NCBI GenBank assembly: GCA_025656455.1 | Contig: JAHXHS010000002.1 | Location: forward strand, 62,001-126,000 | Reading direction: 5' to 3' | Source of the DNA: Candidatus Thiodiazotropha sp. (ex Epidulcina cf. delphinae) | GTDB lineage: Bacteria > Pseudomonadota > Gammaproteobacteria > Chromatiales > Chromatiaceae | DNA: 64,000 nucleotides | In this document: piece by piece, positions 42,969-50,674 of the stretch | Layout: each line of letters begins with the position of its first letter | Position numbering within the stretch: position 1 is the first letter of the stretch | Made by a program: the position numbers and the translations under genes | Notes under the pieces: model-generated | Told to the model about the DNA's origin: nothing | Databases searched by the model: none | Seen by the model: only the letters and a program-made list of their open reading frames with translations

Positions 42969-43268
42969 ATGAACGATGCGATTAAAGGTAAATGCTGGCA
43001 ATGCGGCACCGATTTAGAGACCGGTGACTATGGCCGCGAGACAAACTGCCGCAAGTGCGGCAAACCGACCCGGGTATGCCGCAACTGCCGCTGGTATGCC
43101 CCAGCACGTCCGAATCAGTGTCAAGAACCGATGGCCGAGCCTGTCATGGAGAAGGAAAAGCCCAACTTTTGCGGCTTCTTCGAGCCCACTTCAGAAGTCA
43201 TGATGGGTGAGGATGCCACATCCGCCGATGCCATGCGCCAGGCGGCTGAGAATCTGTTCAAGCATTGA
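42969..43268 (+). CDS. Zinc-ribbon protein in ctaA-sco operon
   Basis: 99 residues, soluble. Cysteine pairs CWQCGTD, CRKCGK and CRNCRW, with single Cys in NQCQEP and NFCGFF, form one or two zinc-ribbon knuckles. I do not recognise a named family. GAGGAACC precedes the ATG closely. Being co-transcribed with heme A synthase and SCO it may be an oxidase assembly or redox-sensing factor; nothing more can be claimed. Confidence 0.65.
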   Translation: MNDAIKGKCWQCGTDLETGDYGRETNCRKCGKPTRVCRNCRWYAPARPNQCQEPMAEPVMEKEKPNFCGFFEPTSEVMMGEDATSADAMRQAAENLFKH

Positions 43269-43281
43269 GGATTTACCGAGT

Positions 43282-43355
43282 CGTAGGTCAAGGTTGGCGC
43301 GGAGCGACTACCTGACATAACGGTGATGTCACGTAGCTGCGCAACGTGACCTACG
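43282..43355. repeat. Imperfect hairpin repeat after the zinc-ribbon gene
   Basis: CGTAGGTCA at about 43282-43290 faces TGACCTACG at about 43347-43355, with a second inner pair around CACGTAGCTGCGCAACGTG. It resembles dispersed repeats of proteobacteria. It may slow transcription at the operon end; no T-run follows. Confidence 0.45.
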
Positions 43356-43510
43356 GGCTTTTCACCGCATGCCTCCCCCGGCGGGTTCAACGACTGACCG
43401 GAATCCAATACCATTTTCAGGTTCATTTCAGGAACGAATCTTAAAATATGCTGTGTAGGGGTTACTCAACCTGAGTATTCATACAGACCCAGACACGGTA
43501 ATTACAACAT

Positions 43511-44788
43511 ATGACAAGCGAAACCTTGGCGTTAATCATCTTTGCCGCAATTCTGCTACAGCTTGCGATCCTGCTGCTGGTCGGGCTCTATCGCCGTAGA
43601 CTTCAATACCGGGGGCTGGCTGAAGCGATACCTGAGACCGATAGCTTGTCCACACCCTATGCCGAAACGCCACCAGCCACTGAACCGGTCATATCCGATT
43701 CTGCCTGGACGGGATTCAGAGAGTTTTTCGTTCAACGCCGTGAGATGGAAGATGAGAGCGGCACTATCTGTTCTTTCTATCTTGTACCGGTCGACGGCAA
43801 TCCCTTGCCCGCCTACAAGCCGGGGCAGTTTCTGACCTTTAAACTGCAGATTGACGATCCTGACACAAAGGCATCAAAAAGCCTGGTGCGTTGCTACTCG
43901 CTCTCGGACAGACCGCGACCCGACCACTATCGGGTATCGATCAAACGTGTCCGAGCGCCGGCCGACCAGCCGCAACTGGCGCCGGGCATCTCCTCCAACT
44001 TCTTCCATGATCATCTGCAAAAGGGCGACAGACTGCTGGTCAAGCCGCCTGCCGGGCAGTTCCATCTGATGGAGAATTCATCCCTGCCAGTCGTCCTGAT
44101 CGGCGGTGGCATCGGTATTACACCGGTGCTGAGCATGTTGAATACGCTGTTGGAGAGCGGCGCACAACGGGAGGTGTGGCTTTTTTATGGCGTCCGTAAC
44201 GGCAAGGATCAGATAATGAAGCAACATCTCCAGGCACTGGCAAAGGCCCATGCCAATTTTCAACTTCATGTCTGCTACAGCGCCCCGGCCGAAGAGGATA
44301 AGCAAGGAATCGATTACCAACACAGCGAACGCATCAGCATCCCCCTATTACGCGCCACGCTTAAACTGATGCGTTATCAATTCTATGTCTGCGGCCCTAC
44401 CCCGATGATGGAGGAGATTGTTCACGGACTGAAGGCGTGGGGTGTGGAGCGCAACGATATTCATTACGAATCTTTCGGCGCCGCCACTCCCGCTCAACAG
44501 CACAGACCTGATCAAAAGAGCGCTAACACTGCCGCCATGAACGTCACATTCAACCGCTCAAATAAAACCCTAACCTGGGATTCCGCTGCCGACTCACTAC
44601 TGGAATTCGCCGAAGCCAATGGTGTTGAGGTGACATCCTGTTGCCGCGCAGGCAGTTGCGGCTCCTGTCAGACGCCAATCGCTTCAGGTGAGGTCGAATA
44701 CAATCAGCAACCGAATGCCGACATAGTACCAGGGCATTGTCTGTTATGCATAGCCAGGCCTAAGAACAATCTCATATTAGAGGTTTAA
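43511..44788 (+). CDS. Membrane-anchored FAD/NAD(P) reductase with C-terminal [2Fe-2S] ferredoxin domain
   Basis: 425 residues. An N-terminal hydrophobic helix (about 5-25) anchors the protein. The FAD-binding domain (about 70-185) has VRCYSLSDRP (RxYS-type motif), the NAD(P)-binding domain (about 190-310) has GGGIGITPVLSML and YVCGPTPMM, and the C-terminal domain (about 345-425) has CCRAGSCGSC and CLLC for a plant-type [2Fe-2S] cluster. The layout is as in HCP reductase or dioxygenase reductases. It is 2 bases before a membrane cytochrome-like gene and forms a three-gene operon with an octaheme cytochrome. Confidence 0.85.
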   Translation: MTSETLALIIFAAILLQLAILLLVGLYRRRLQYRGLAEAIPETDSLSTPYAETPPATEPVISDSAWTGFREFFVQRREMEDESGTICSFYLVPVDGNPLPAYKPGQFLTFKLQIDDPDTKASKSLVRCYSLSDRPRPDHYRVSIKRVRAPADQPQLAPGISSNFFHDHLQKGDRLLVKPPAGQFHLMENSSLPVVLIGGGIGITPVLSMLNTLLESGAQREVWLFYGVRNGKDQIMKQHLQALAKAHANFQLHVCYSAPAEEDKQGIDYQHSERISIPLLRATLKLMRYQFYVCGPTPMMEEIVHGLKAWGVERNDIHYESFGAATPAQQHRPDQKSANTAAMNVTFNRSNKTLTWDSAADSLLEFAEANGVEVTSCCRAGSCGSCQTPIASGEVEYNQQPNADIVPGHCLLCIARPKNNLILEV

Positions 44789-44790
44789 CG

Positions 44791-45369
44791 ATGGATCGCT
44801 CTCTCGTCCGTGAAGAAATCATCCCGTTTATATTGCTGCTCGGTTCGCTGATCCTGGCAACCATCATTATCGATGCGCTATTGCACCAATTCGATCTGGT
44901 ATGGATCGGACGATACCTGGGTATCCCTGGCACCATCCTGATTCTACTCTCCTTCTTTTACTCCATGCGCAAGCGCAAGGTCATCAACTTCGGCAAACCC
45001 AAAGCACTGCTGGTGTTGCATGAAACCCTCACTTGGTTGGGGGCGCTGATGGTGCTGGTGCATGCGGGTATTCATATCTATGCCATCCTGCCCTGGCTGG
45101 CGCTGATCGCCATGATGGTCAACATCATCAGTGGCATGACCGGCAAGTTCCTGTTGGATCGGTCACGCCGCTTCATCAGTGAAAAGAAGGCGGCCTATTC
45201 ACAACAGGGGCTATCGGGGAAGGCGCTTGAAAAGCAACTGTTCTGGGATGCAACCGCCTTCGATCTCATGAAGCGATGGCGCGCCGTTCACCTGCCGATC
45301 ACGCTGGCCTTCGCTGTGCTTGGCACGACTCACATTCTGAGCATCTTTCTATTCTGGCAATGGAAATGA
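44791..45369 (+). CDS. Four-to-five-span membrane protein, probable b-type cytochrome
   Basis: 192 residues with hydrophobic segments near 13-30, 42-62, 75-97, 100-120 and 168-188. Histidines HETLTWLG, VHAGIHIYA, AVHLPITLA and TTHILSIF sit within or beside the helices, spaced as bis-heme ligands. I do not recognise a named family; heme binding is inference. Its stop overlaps the start of the cytochrome c gene. As the middle gene it would pass electrons between the cytosolic-facing reductase and the periplasmic cytochrome. Confidence 0.6.
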   Translation: MDRSLVREEIIPFILLLGSLILATIIIDALLHQFDLVWIGRYLGIPGTILILLSFFYSMRKRKVINFGKPKALLVLHETLTWLGALMVLVHAGIHIYAILPWLALIAMMVNIISGMTGKFLLDRSRRFISEKKAAYSQQGLSGKALEKQLFWDATAFDLMKRWRAVHLPITLAFAVLGTTHILSIFLFWQWK

Positions 45370-46214
45370 AGAACAAAGCCGTAATTCCTATCCTTGCCGC
45401 CAATCTGGCCGCCCTGGTCCTGCTGACCCTGTTCGCTCCCCAGTTGATGATCACGCCGGGAAAGCCTATCGATGCTCATGCCGAAATCGCTACAGACTGC
45501 TTCGCCTGCCATACCCCGTTTTTCGGCAGTACAGCGGACAAGTGCATCGCCTGTCACGCAGTGGAAGAGATCGGTATAAAAACCACGCTCGGACTCCCCA
45601 TCGCCAAGGAAAAAAAGAACGTCGCCTTTCATCAGCAGCTTATCGAAGAGGATTGCGTCGCCTGCCACAGCGACCACAAGGGCGTGAAGGCCTTCCGTCC
45701 GATCGGCCGGTTTTCACACGGCCTGCTGATAGCCGATTTACGGCAGCAATGCGACGGCTGCCACGGTAATCCGGGGGATGCCCTGCATCTGAAGATCGAA
45801 GGGAATTGCGCACAGTGCCATACCCAGGAGGCCTGGATTCCGGCCACCTTTGACCATCAAGACTATTTCCGCTTCGACCGGCACCACGATAGCGAATGCG
45901 CGACTTGTCACATCAACAATGACTACGCCGACTACACCTGCTACGGCTGCCATGAGCACTCCCGGTCGGAAATCCGTGAAGAGCATGTTGAGGAAGGCAT
46001 CTATGATTACGAGAGCTGTGTGGAGTGCCATCGTAGCGGTGATGAGGATGAAGCCGAACATATCTGGCGCTCCCGGCGTTCCGGCTATTACGACAAAAGA
46101 AAGTCCGGCTCCTTCAAGGCGTTTAGGCGACAGGAAGACAGGTATGAATACTGGGATGACGATGATGACGACGATGATGACGACGATGATGACGACGATG
46201 ATGACGATGATTAA
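45360..46214 (+). CDS. Octaheme c-type cytochrome with poly-aspartate tail
   Basis: 284 residues. A signal anchor (about 8-28, VIPILAANLAALVLLTLFAP) is followed by eight CxxCH heme sites: CFACH, CIACH, CVACH, CDGCH, CAQCH, CATCH, CYGCH and CVECH, with extra histidines as sixth ligands. The C-terminus is a basic stretch (WRSRRSGYYDKRKSGSFKAF) and then 19 consecutive aspartates encoded by a GAT/GAC repeat. It is periplasmic or surface-attached and probably exchanges electrons with sulfur compounds, metals or other cytochromes. The start overlaps the upstream gene by ten bases; ATG at 45366 is also possible. Confidence 0.85.
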   Translation: MEMKNKAVIPILAANLAALVLLTLFAPQLMITPGKPIDAHAEIATDCFACHTPFFGSTADKCIACHAVEEIGIKTTLGLPIAKEKKNVAFHQQLIEEDCVACHSDHKGVKAFRPIGRFSHGLLIADLRQQCDGCHGNPGDALHLKIEGNCAQCHTQEAWIPATFDHQDYFRFDRHHDSECATCHINNDYADYTCYGCHEHSRSEIREEHVEEGIYDYESCVECHRSGDEDEAEHIWRSRRSGYYDKRKSGSFKAFRRQEDRYEYWDDDDDDDDDDDDDDDDDDD

Positions 46215-46337
46215 GTATCCACCCTCATCCGCTGAAAGAGGCACCAGCATGCCATACCGCCGAAAATCGTAAAAAACGGGCGAGACATATCAAGGAGGAT
46301 TTGTCCGCCAATGAACGCGAGTAAACGCAAATGCGGA

Positions 46338-46790
46338 CTAATTTCTGGCGAGCAACCGGTCCAACTGGTTGGCAAAGGCCTGGCGGTCTGCCTGGCTGAG
46401 CGACGGTGGTCCCCCGGTATTCACCCCGCTGCCGCGCAAGGTATCCATGAAATCCCGCATATTCAGACGCTGGCGGATATTATCTTCGGTATAAAGATCG
46501 CCACGTGGATTCAAGGCCAGACAGCCATTTGCGATCACTTCCGCGGCCAATGGGATATCCGCGGTAATCACCAGATCACCCGCTTGCGCCTGCTGCGCGA
46601 TATGGTTGTCCGCCACATCGAAACCGGCAGCCACCTGAACCGTGCGGATATATCGGGACCCGGGAACCTGGAGGGGCTGGTTGGCCACCAGGGTCAGCAT
46701 CACGCCCACCCGATTCGCGGCCCGAAACAGGATCTCCTTGATCACTTTCGGACAGGCGTCGGCATCGACCCAAATCTGTTTTGCACTCAC
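46338..46790 (-). CDS. yaiI: YaiI/YqxD family protein (DUF188)
   Basis: 150 residues, usual length. Signature segments are [19 protein letters not shown] at 7-25, [17 protein letters not shown] near 68-84 and LNPRGDLYT near 92. The PIN-like acidic residues suggest a nuclease fold; function is not established. A GTG start with AGGAGAG upstream fits best. The mobile element at 46801 begins directly next to that ribosome binding site, so the natural promoter has been replaced or displaced. Confidence 0.85.
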   Translation of the reverse strand: MSAKQIWVDADACPKVIKEILFRAANRVGVMLTLVANQPLQVPGSRYIRTVQVAAGFDVADNHIAQQAQAGDLVITADIPLAAEVIANGCLALNPRGDLYTEDNIRQRLNMRDFMDTLRGSGVNTGGPPSLSQADRQAFANQLDRLLARN

Positions 46791-46800
46791 GCTCTCTCCT

Positions 46801-47125
46801 CTAGTGTGGTGTCCTATACTGTTTGACGTTTTCAGCGTGACGAGAAGCCATCAGCCGCGCCCCGCAGGAAGTGCCCTTGGGGTGCTAGGCGCGTTGCGCA
46901 GGGAATGGCGCGCCCTTTCCAAGCCACGCAACAACGCGGATGATGGCTTCTCGTCGCGCCCGAAGGGAGGCCCACAAATGACTCGATCCCGCGTTGCAGC
47001 CCTTGTTAATGGAGCAACCATTGACGGCGGACTGCGCCTTGTGCACCCCAAGGGCACTTCCTGCGGGCGACTCGAGTCATTTGTGGGCCTCTGAAAGCGT
47101 CAAACAGTATAGGACACTACACTAG
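46801..47125. mobile_element. MITE-like element with 35-bp inverted repeats (type C)
   Basis: Ends at 46801-46835 and 47091-47125 are complementary with two mismatches (CTAGTGTGGTGTCCTATACT and following). The 325-bp interior has the common core GGGAATGGCGCGCCCTTTCC (from about 46900). CTAG is at both outer borders. It separates yaiI from deaD in their divergent promoter region. Fused ends of the same type are at 8481-8502 and 1390-1419. Confidence 0.85.
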
Positions 47126-47212
47126 ACTATTGTAATCACTGGATAGAGCATTATACTGCACCGCCCGGCCACGCCCATGACCACCTCTCTTGCTCCTCAC
47201 CAGGAACCTCCT

Positions 47213-48925
47213 ATGTCCGATGCCAATTCAGCTATCTCCAGTTTCCGTGATTTAAACCTGCCTGCCCCCCTGTTGGCCACCCTGGATGAGGTCGGCTATG
47301 AGACCCCCTCCCCGATCCAGGCGCAGACCATCCCCCACCTCTTGCAGGGCCTGGACCTGCTGGGACACGCCCCCACTGGTACTGGCAAGACTGCCGCTTT
47401 TGCCTTGCCCCTGTTGTCGCGTCTCGACATCAAGAGCCAGCGGGTGCAAGTGATGGTGCTCACGCCGACCCGCGAACTGGCCATTCAGGTGGCCGAAGCC
47501 TTTCAGCGGTATGCCTCCCGGATCAAGGGGTTTCATGTGCTGCCGGTCTATGGCGGACAGGATTACACGGGGCAGATACGCCAACTGAAACGGGGTGTGC
47601 ATCTGGTGGTCGGCACCCCGGGCCGGGTGATGGATCACATGCGCCGGGGCACCCTCAAACTGGATGCGTTACAGGCGCTGGTGCTGGATGAGGCGGACGA
47701 GATGCTGCGCATGGGATTCATCGACGATGTCGAGTGGATCCTGAGCCAGACCCCGCAGCAACGTCAGATCGCCCTCTTCTCGGCGACCATGCCGAAGGAG
47801 ATCCGGCGTATCGCAAGACATCATTTGAACAATCCGCGGGAGATCGCCATCAAGGCCCGTACTGCCACCGCCGATACCATCCGCCAGCGCTATTGGTTGG
47901 TCAGCGGCCTGCACAAACTGGATGCGCTGACCCGCATTCTGGAGGTGGAGTCCTTCGATGCCCTGATCATATTTGTGCGCACCAAGACCGCCACCGCGGA
48001 ACTGGCCGAGCGGCTGGAGGCGAGGGGCTATGCGGCCGCCGCGCTGAACGGCGATATGGTGCAGAAACAGCGGGAGCAGATGATCGAACGCTTGAAACGG
48101 GGTTCCCTGGATATCCTGGTCGCCACCGACGTCGCTGCCCGGGGTCTGGATGTGGAACGCATCAGTCATGTGGTCAATTTCGATATCCCCTATGACACCG
48201 AGTCCTATATTCACCGTATCGGCCGCACCGGCCGGGCGGGCCGCCAGGGCGATGCCATCCTGTTCGTCGCGCCCCGGGAGCGGCGCATGCTCAGCACCAT
48301 AGAAAAGGCGACACGCCAGAAGATCGAGCCGCTGGAGTTGCCCACCAACGAGATGGTCAATAACAAACGCATCGCCGATTTCAAACAGAGCATCAGCGAC
48401 ACTCTGGCCGCCGGTGAACTGGATTTCATGCAGAGTCTGCTGGAGCAGTACCAGCAGGAGCACGATGTTCCAGCGCTGGAGATCGCCGCGGCCCTGGCCA
48501 AGCTATCCATCGGTGACCGTCCGCTGTTGCTGAAACCGGAAAAAGAGAAACCCGCCCGCCGGGACAGGGAGAAAAGCGCGCACAAGGAGAGACAGGAGAA
48601 GCGCCGGACAAAACCACAGACCCGTCCGGTGAAAGGCATGGAGCGATTTCGCATCGAAGTGGGACATCAACACGAGGTCAAGCCTGGGAATATCGTCGGC
48701 GCCATTGCCAATGAGGCCGGACTGGATGCGCAACACATCGGTCATATCGATATTCACACCGATTTCAGCCTCGTGGACCTGCCTGTCGGTATGCCAAATG
48801 ACGTCTTTCAGGATCTTAAACGGGTATGGGTATGCGGTCAGCGTCTGAATATCACCCGATTGGAACACGCCGGCAAACAGAAAAAGGTTGGGCGCAAGAC
48901 GAAAAAGCGAAAGAAATCTGCTTGA
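47213..48925 (+). CDS. deaD: DEAD-box ATP-dependent RNA helicase, DeaD/CsdA type
   Basis: 570 residues from MSDANSAISSFRDLNLP, with AGGA upstream. Helicase motifs are HAPTGTGKTAAF (I), TPTRELA (Ia), LDEADEMLRMGF (II, DEAD), LFSATMP (III) and [14 protein letters not shown] (VI). After a basic linker (about 440-480, many Lys/Arg) is a DbpA-like RNA-binding domain (about 480-555) with RFRIEVGHQHEVKPGNIVGA. DeaD unwinds structured RNA, assists ribosome assembly and is important in cold. It forms an RNA-remodelling group with rhlE, csp and the RRM gene nearby. Confidence 0.92.
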   Translation: MSDANSAISSFRDLNLPAPLLATLDEVGYETPSPIQAQTIPHLLQGLDLLGHAPTGTGKTAAFALPLLSRLDIKSQRVQVMVLTPTRELAIQVAEAFQRYASRIKGFHVLPVYGGQDYTGQIRQLKRGVHLVVGTPGRVMDHMRRGTLKLDALQALVLDEADEMLRMGFIDDVEWILSQTPQQRQIALFSATMPKEIRRIARHHLNNPREIAIKARTATADTIRQRYWLVSGLHKLDALTRILEVESFDALIIFVRTKTATAELAERLEARGYAAAALNGDMVQKQREQMIERLKRGSLDILVATDVAARGLDVERISHVVNFDIPYDTESYIHRIGRTGRAGRQGDAILFVAPRERRMLSTIEKATRQKIEPLELPTNEMVNNKRIADFKQSISDTLAAGELDFMQSLLEQYQQEHDVPALEIAAALAKLSIGDRPLLLKPEKEKPARRDREKSAHKERQEKRRTKPQTRPVKGMERFRIEVGHQHEVKPGNIVGAIANEAGLDAQHIGHIDIHTDFSLVDLPVGMPNDVFQDLKRVWVCGQRLNITRLEHAGKQKKVGRKTKKRKKSA

Positions 48926-48937
48926 CGGCAAAATTTC

Positions 48938-48946
48938 TGGTATAGT
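48938..48946 (+). promoter_or_regulatory. Putative extended -10 promoter for rhlE
   Basis: TGG followed by TATAGT lies 13 bases after the deaD stop, with TTGACG too close (13-base gap) to be a normal -35. Transcription from here would give a leader of about 270 bases before the rhlE ATG. Motif-based call only. Confidence 0.35.
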
Positions 48947-49057
48947 GATCGTTTCGGGGTGCTTGACCGGTTAGCGCCCATTTACGATCGCAAGATCGTC
49001 GAGCTATCTTGAGCCGTTCGCCCCTCCCCCATCCCGGAGGGTGCTTCCCGCTTGATA

Positions 49058-49208
49058 TTAACCCGGCATACTTAGTTGCCGGGTTAATAACAGAATCCCC
49101 TGTATCCAGCCCGGACCGGATCCCGCCAGCTCATGCTGCCGCAGGGAGGGCAAGACTGGAGTCATACAACCATTCATCAGCAGCAAAAGATGGGGCTGCT
49201 GAATGGTT
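49058..49208 (+). promoter_or_regulatory. Two hairpins in the rhlE leader
   Basis: Hairpin 1, TTAACCCGGCA (49058-49068) against TGCCGGGTTAA (49077-49087), is made of type D element termini. Hairpin 2, AACCATTCATCAGCAGC (about 49169-49185) against GCTGCTGAATGGTT (about 49194-49207), has one bulge and ends at the ribosome binding region (ACGGAG) of rhlE. The second could limit translation until unwound, as in other cold-shock leaders. Function is inference. Confidence 0.45.
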
Positions 49209-49223
49209 ACGGAGCAATATCCC

Positions 49224-50660
49224 ATGTCATTTGAAAATCTCGGCCTGTCGGCCGAACTCCTGCGCGCCATACGCGAGCAGGGCTACTCAGAACCCACGCC
49301 CATTCAGCGTAAGGCGATACCCCTCATCCTCGATGGCAGAGACGTCATGGCGGGCGCCCAGACCGGTACGGGCAAGACCGCCGGCTTCACCCTGCCCCTT
49401 CTGCAACGGCTGAGCAAAACCCCGCTAAAAGGTGGCCGGCGCCCTGTTCGAGCGCTGGTTCTCACACCCACCCGGGAACTGGCTGCCCAAGTGGGCGATA
49501 GCGTGACTACCTACGGCCGCCACATGCCGTTGCGTTCGGCGGTGATCTTCGGCGGGGTCAAGATCAACCCGCAGATCGAAAAGCTGCGCCGGGGCGTCGA
49601 TATCCTGGTGGCCACGCCAGGCAGGCTATTGGACCATGCCGGTCAGAAGACGGTGGATCTGTCGCAGATAGAGATATTGGTGCTGGATGAAGCTGACCGT
49701 ATGTTGGATATGGGCTTCATCCATGATATCCGCAAGGTGCTGGCGCTGCTGCCGGCAAACGGCGCACGTCAAAACCTGCTCTTCTCCGCCACCTTCTCCA
49801 GCGATATCAAGCAGCTTGCGGACCGGCTGCTTGACCATCCCGAACTGATCGAGGTCGCCCGGCGAAATACAACCGCTGAGCGGATCAAACAAGTGGTTCA
49901 TCCCGTGGACAAACGCCGCAAGCGAGAGATGCTGAGCCATATGATCGGTTCTCGCGACTGGCGTCAGGTGCTGGTCTTCACGCGCACCAAGCATGGCGCG
50001 AATCGTTTGGCCCAACAACTCGAGAAAGACGGTCTGAGCGCAGCCGCGATTCACGGCAACAAAAGCCAGGGCGCCCGCACCCGTGCATTGGCCGGGTTCA
50101 AGGGTGGCCAGGTGCGTGTGCTGGTCGCCACCGATATCGCAGCCCGTGGTTTGGATATCGATCAACTCCCCCATGTCGTGAATTACGAACTGCCCAATGT
50201 TGCTGAGGATTACGTGCATCGCATCGGGCGCACCGGGCGAGCCGGCAATGAAGGAGAAGCCATTTCACTGGTCTGTGTGGATGAACACAAACTGTTACGG
50301 GATATCGAGCGGCTATTGAAACAGAAGATTCCCGAACAAGTGCTAGAGGGCTATGAACCGGACCCGAGCATTCAAGCAGAGCCGATTCAGAAACGAAGGC
50401 ATGGCAATGATCGCGGCCAAAACAGAAGGCCTGACAGTCAAAGAAATAGCAATAAAGCTACTGGCAGAAAACCGCTAAGCGCAAACCAGAACTCCAACTC
50501 AAAGCGCAAAGATGAGAAACCATCCCAGGTAAAAACCTCTCATAAGCATAATCGACGCAAACAATGTGTGGATAATACCAAACCAGCACATCGGCATACA
50601 CGGACTGGACGGAGAAAAGAGACCGCCGCGTTATTAGGCGGTGGCTTCCATGACGACTGA
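49224..50660 (+). CDS. rhlE: DEAD-box ATP-dependent RNA helicase, RhlE type
   Basis: 478 residues from [19 protein letters not shown]. Motifs are [12 protein letters not shown] (I), [10 protein letters not shown] (Ia), [12 protein letters not shown] (II), LFSATFS (III) and [14 protein letters not shown] (VI). The core ends near residue 375 and is followed by a hydrophilic tail of about 100 residues rich in Arg, Lys, Asn and Gln. RhlE helps ribosome assembly and RNA turnover. It is separated from deaD by a 298-base leader with hairpins. It converges on the large sensor gene. Confidence 0.92.
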   Translation: MSFENLGLSAELLRAIREQGYSEPTPIQRKAIPLILDGRDVMAGAQTGTGKTAGFTLPLLQRLSKTPLKGGRRPVRALVLTPTRELAAQVGDSVTTYGRHMPLRSAVIFGGVKINPQIEKLRRGVDILVATPGRLLDHAGQKTVDLSQIEILVLDEADRMLDMGFIHDIRKVLALLPANGARQNLLFSATFSSDIKQLADRLLDHPELIEVARRNTTAERIKQVVHPVDKRRKREMLSHMIGSRDWRQVLVFTRTKHGANRLAQQLEKDGLSAAAIHGNKSQGARTRALAGFKGGQVRVLVATDIAARGLDIDQLPHVVNYELPNVAEDYVHRIGRTGRAGNEGEAISLVCVDEHKLLRDIERLLKQKIPEQVLEGYEPDPSIQAEPIQKRRHGNDRGQNRRPDSQRNSNKATGRKPLSANQNSNSKRKDEKPSQVKTSHKHNRRKQCVDNTKPAHRHTRTGRRKETAALLGGGFHDD

Positions 50661-50674
50661 TGTGAAATACAGCG

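Noticed and set aside
49058..49087. Palindrome between deaD and rhlE as a terminator
   Set aside because: Good stem but no T-run, and its sequence is that of type D element ends.
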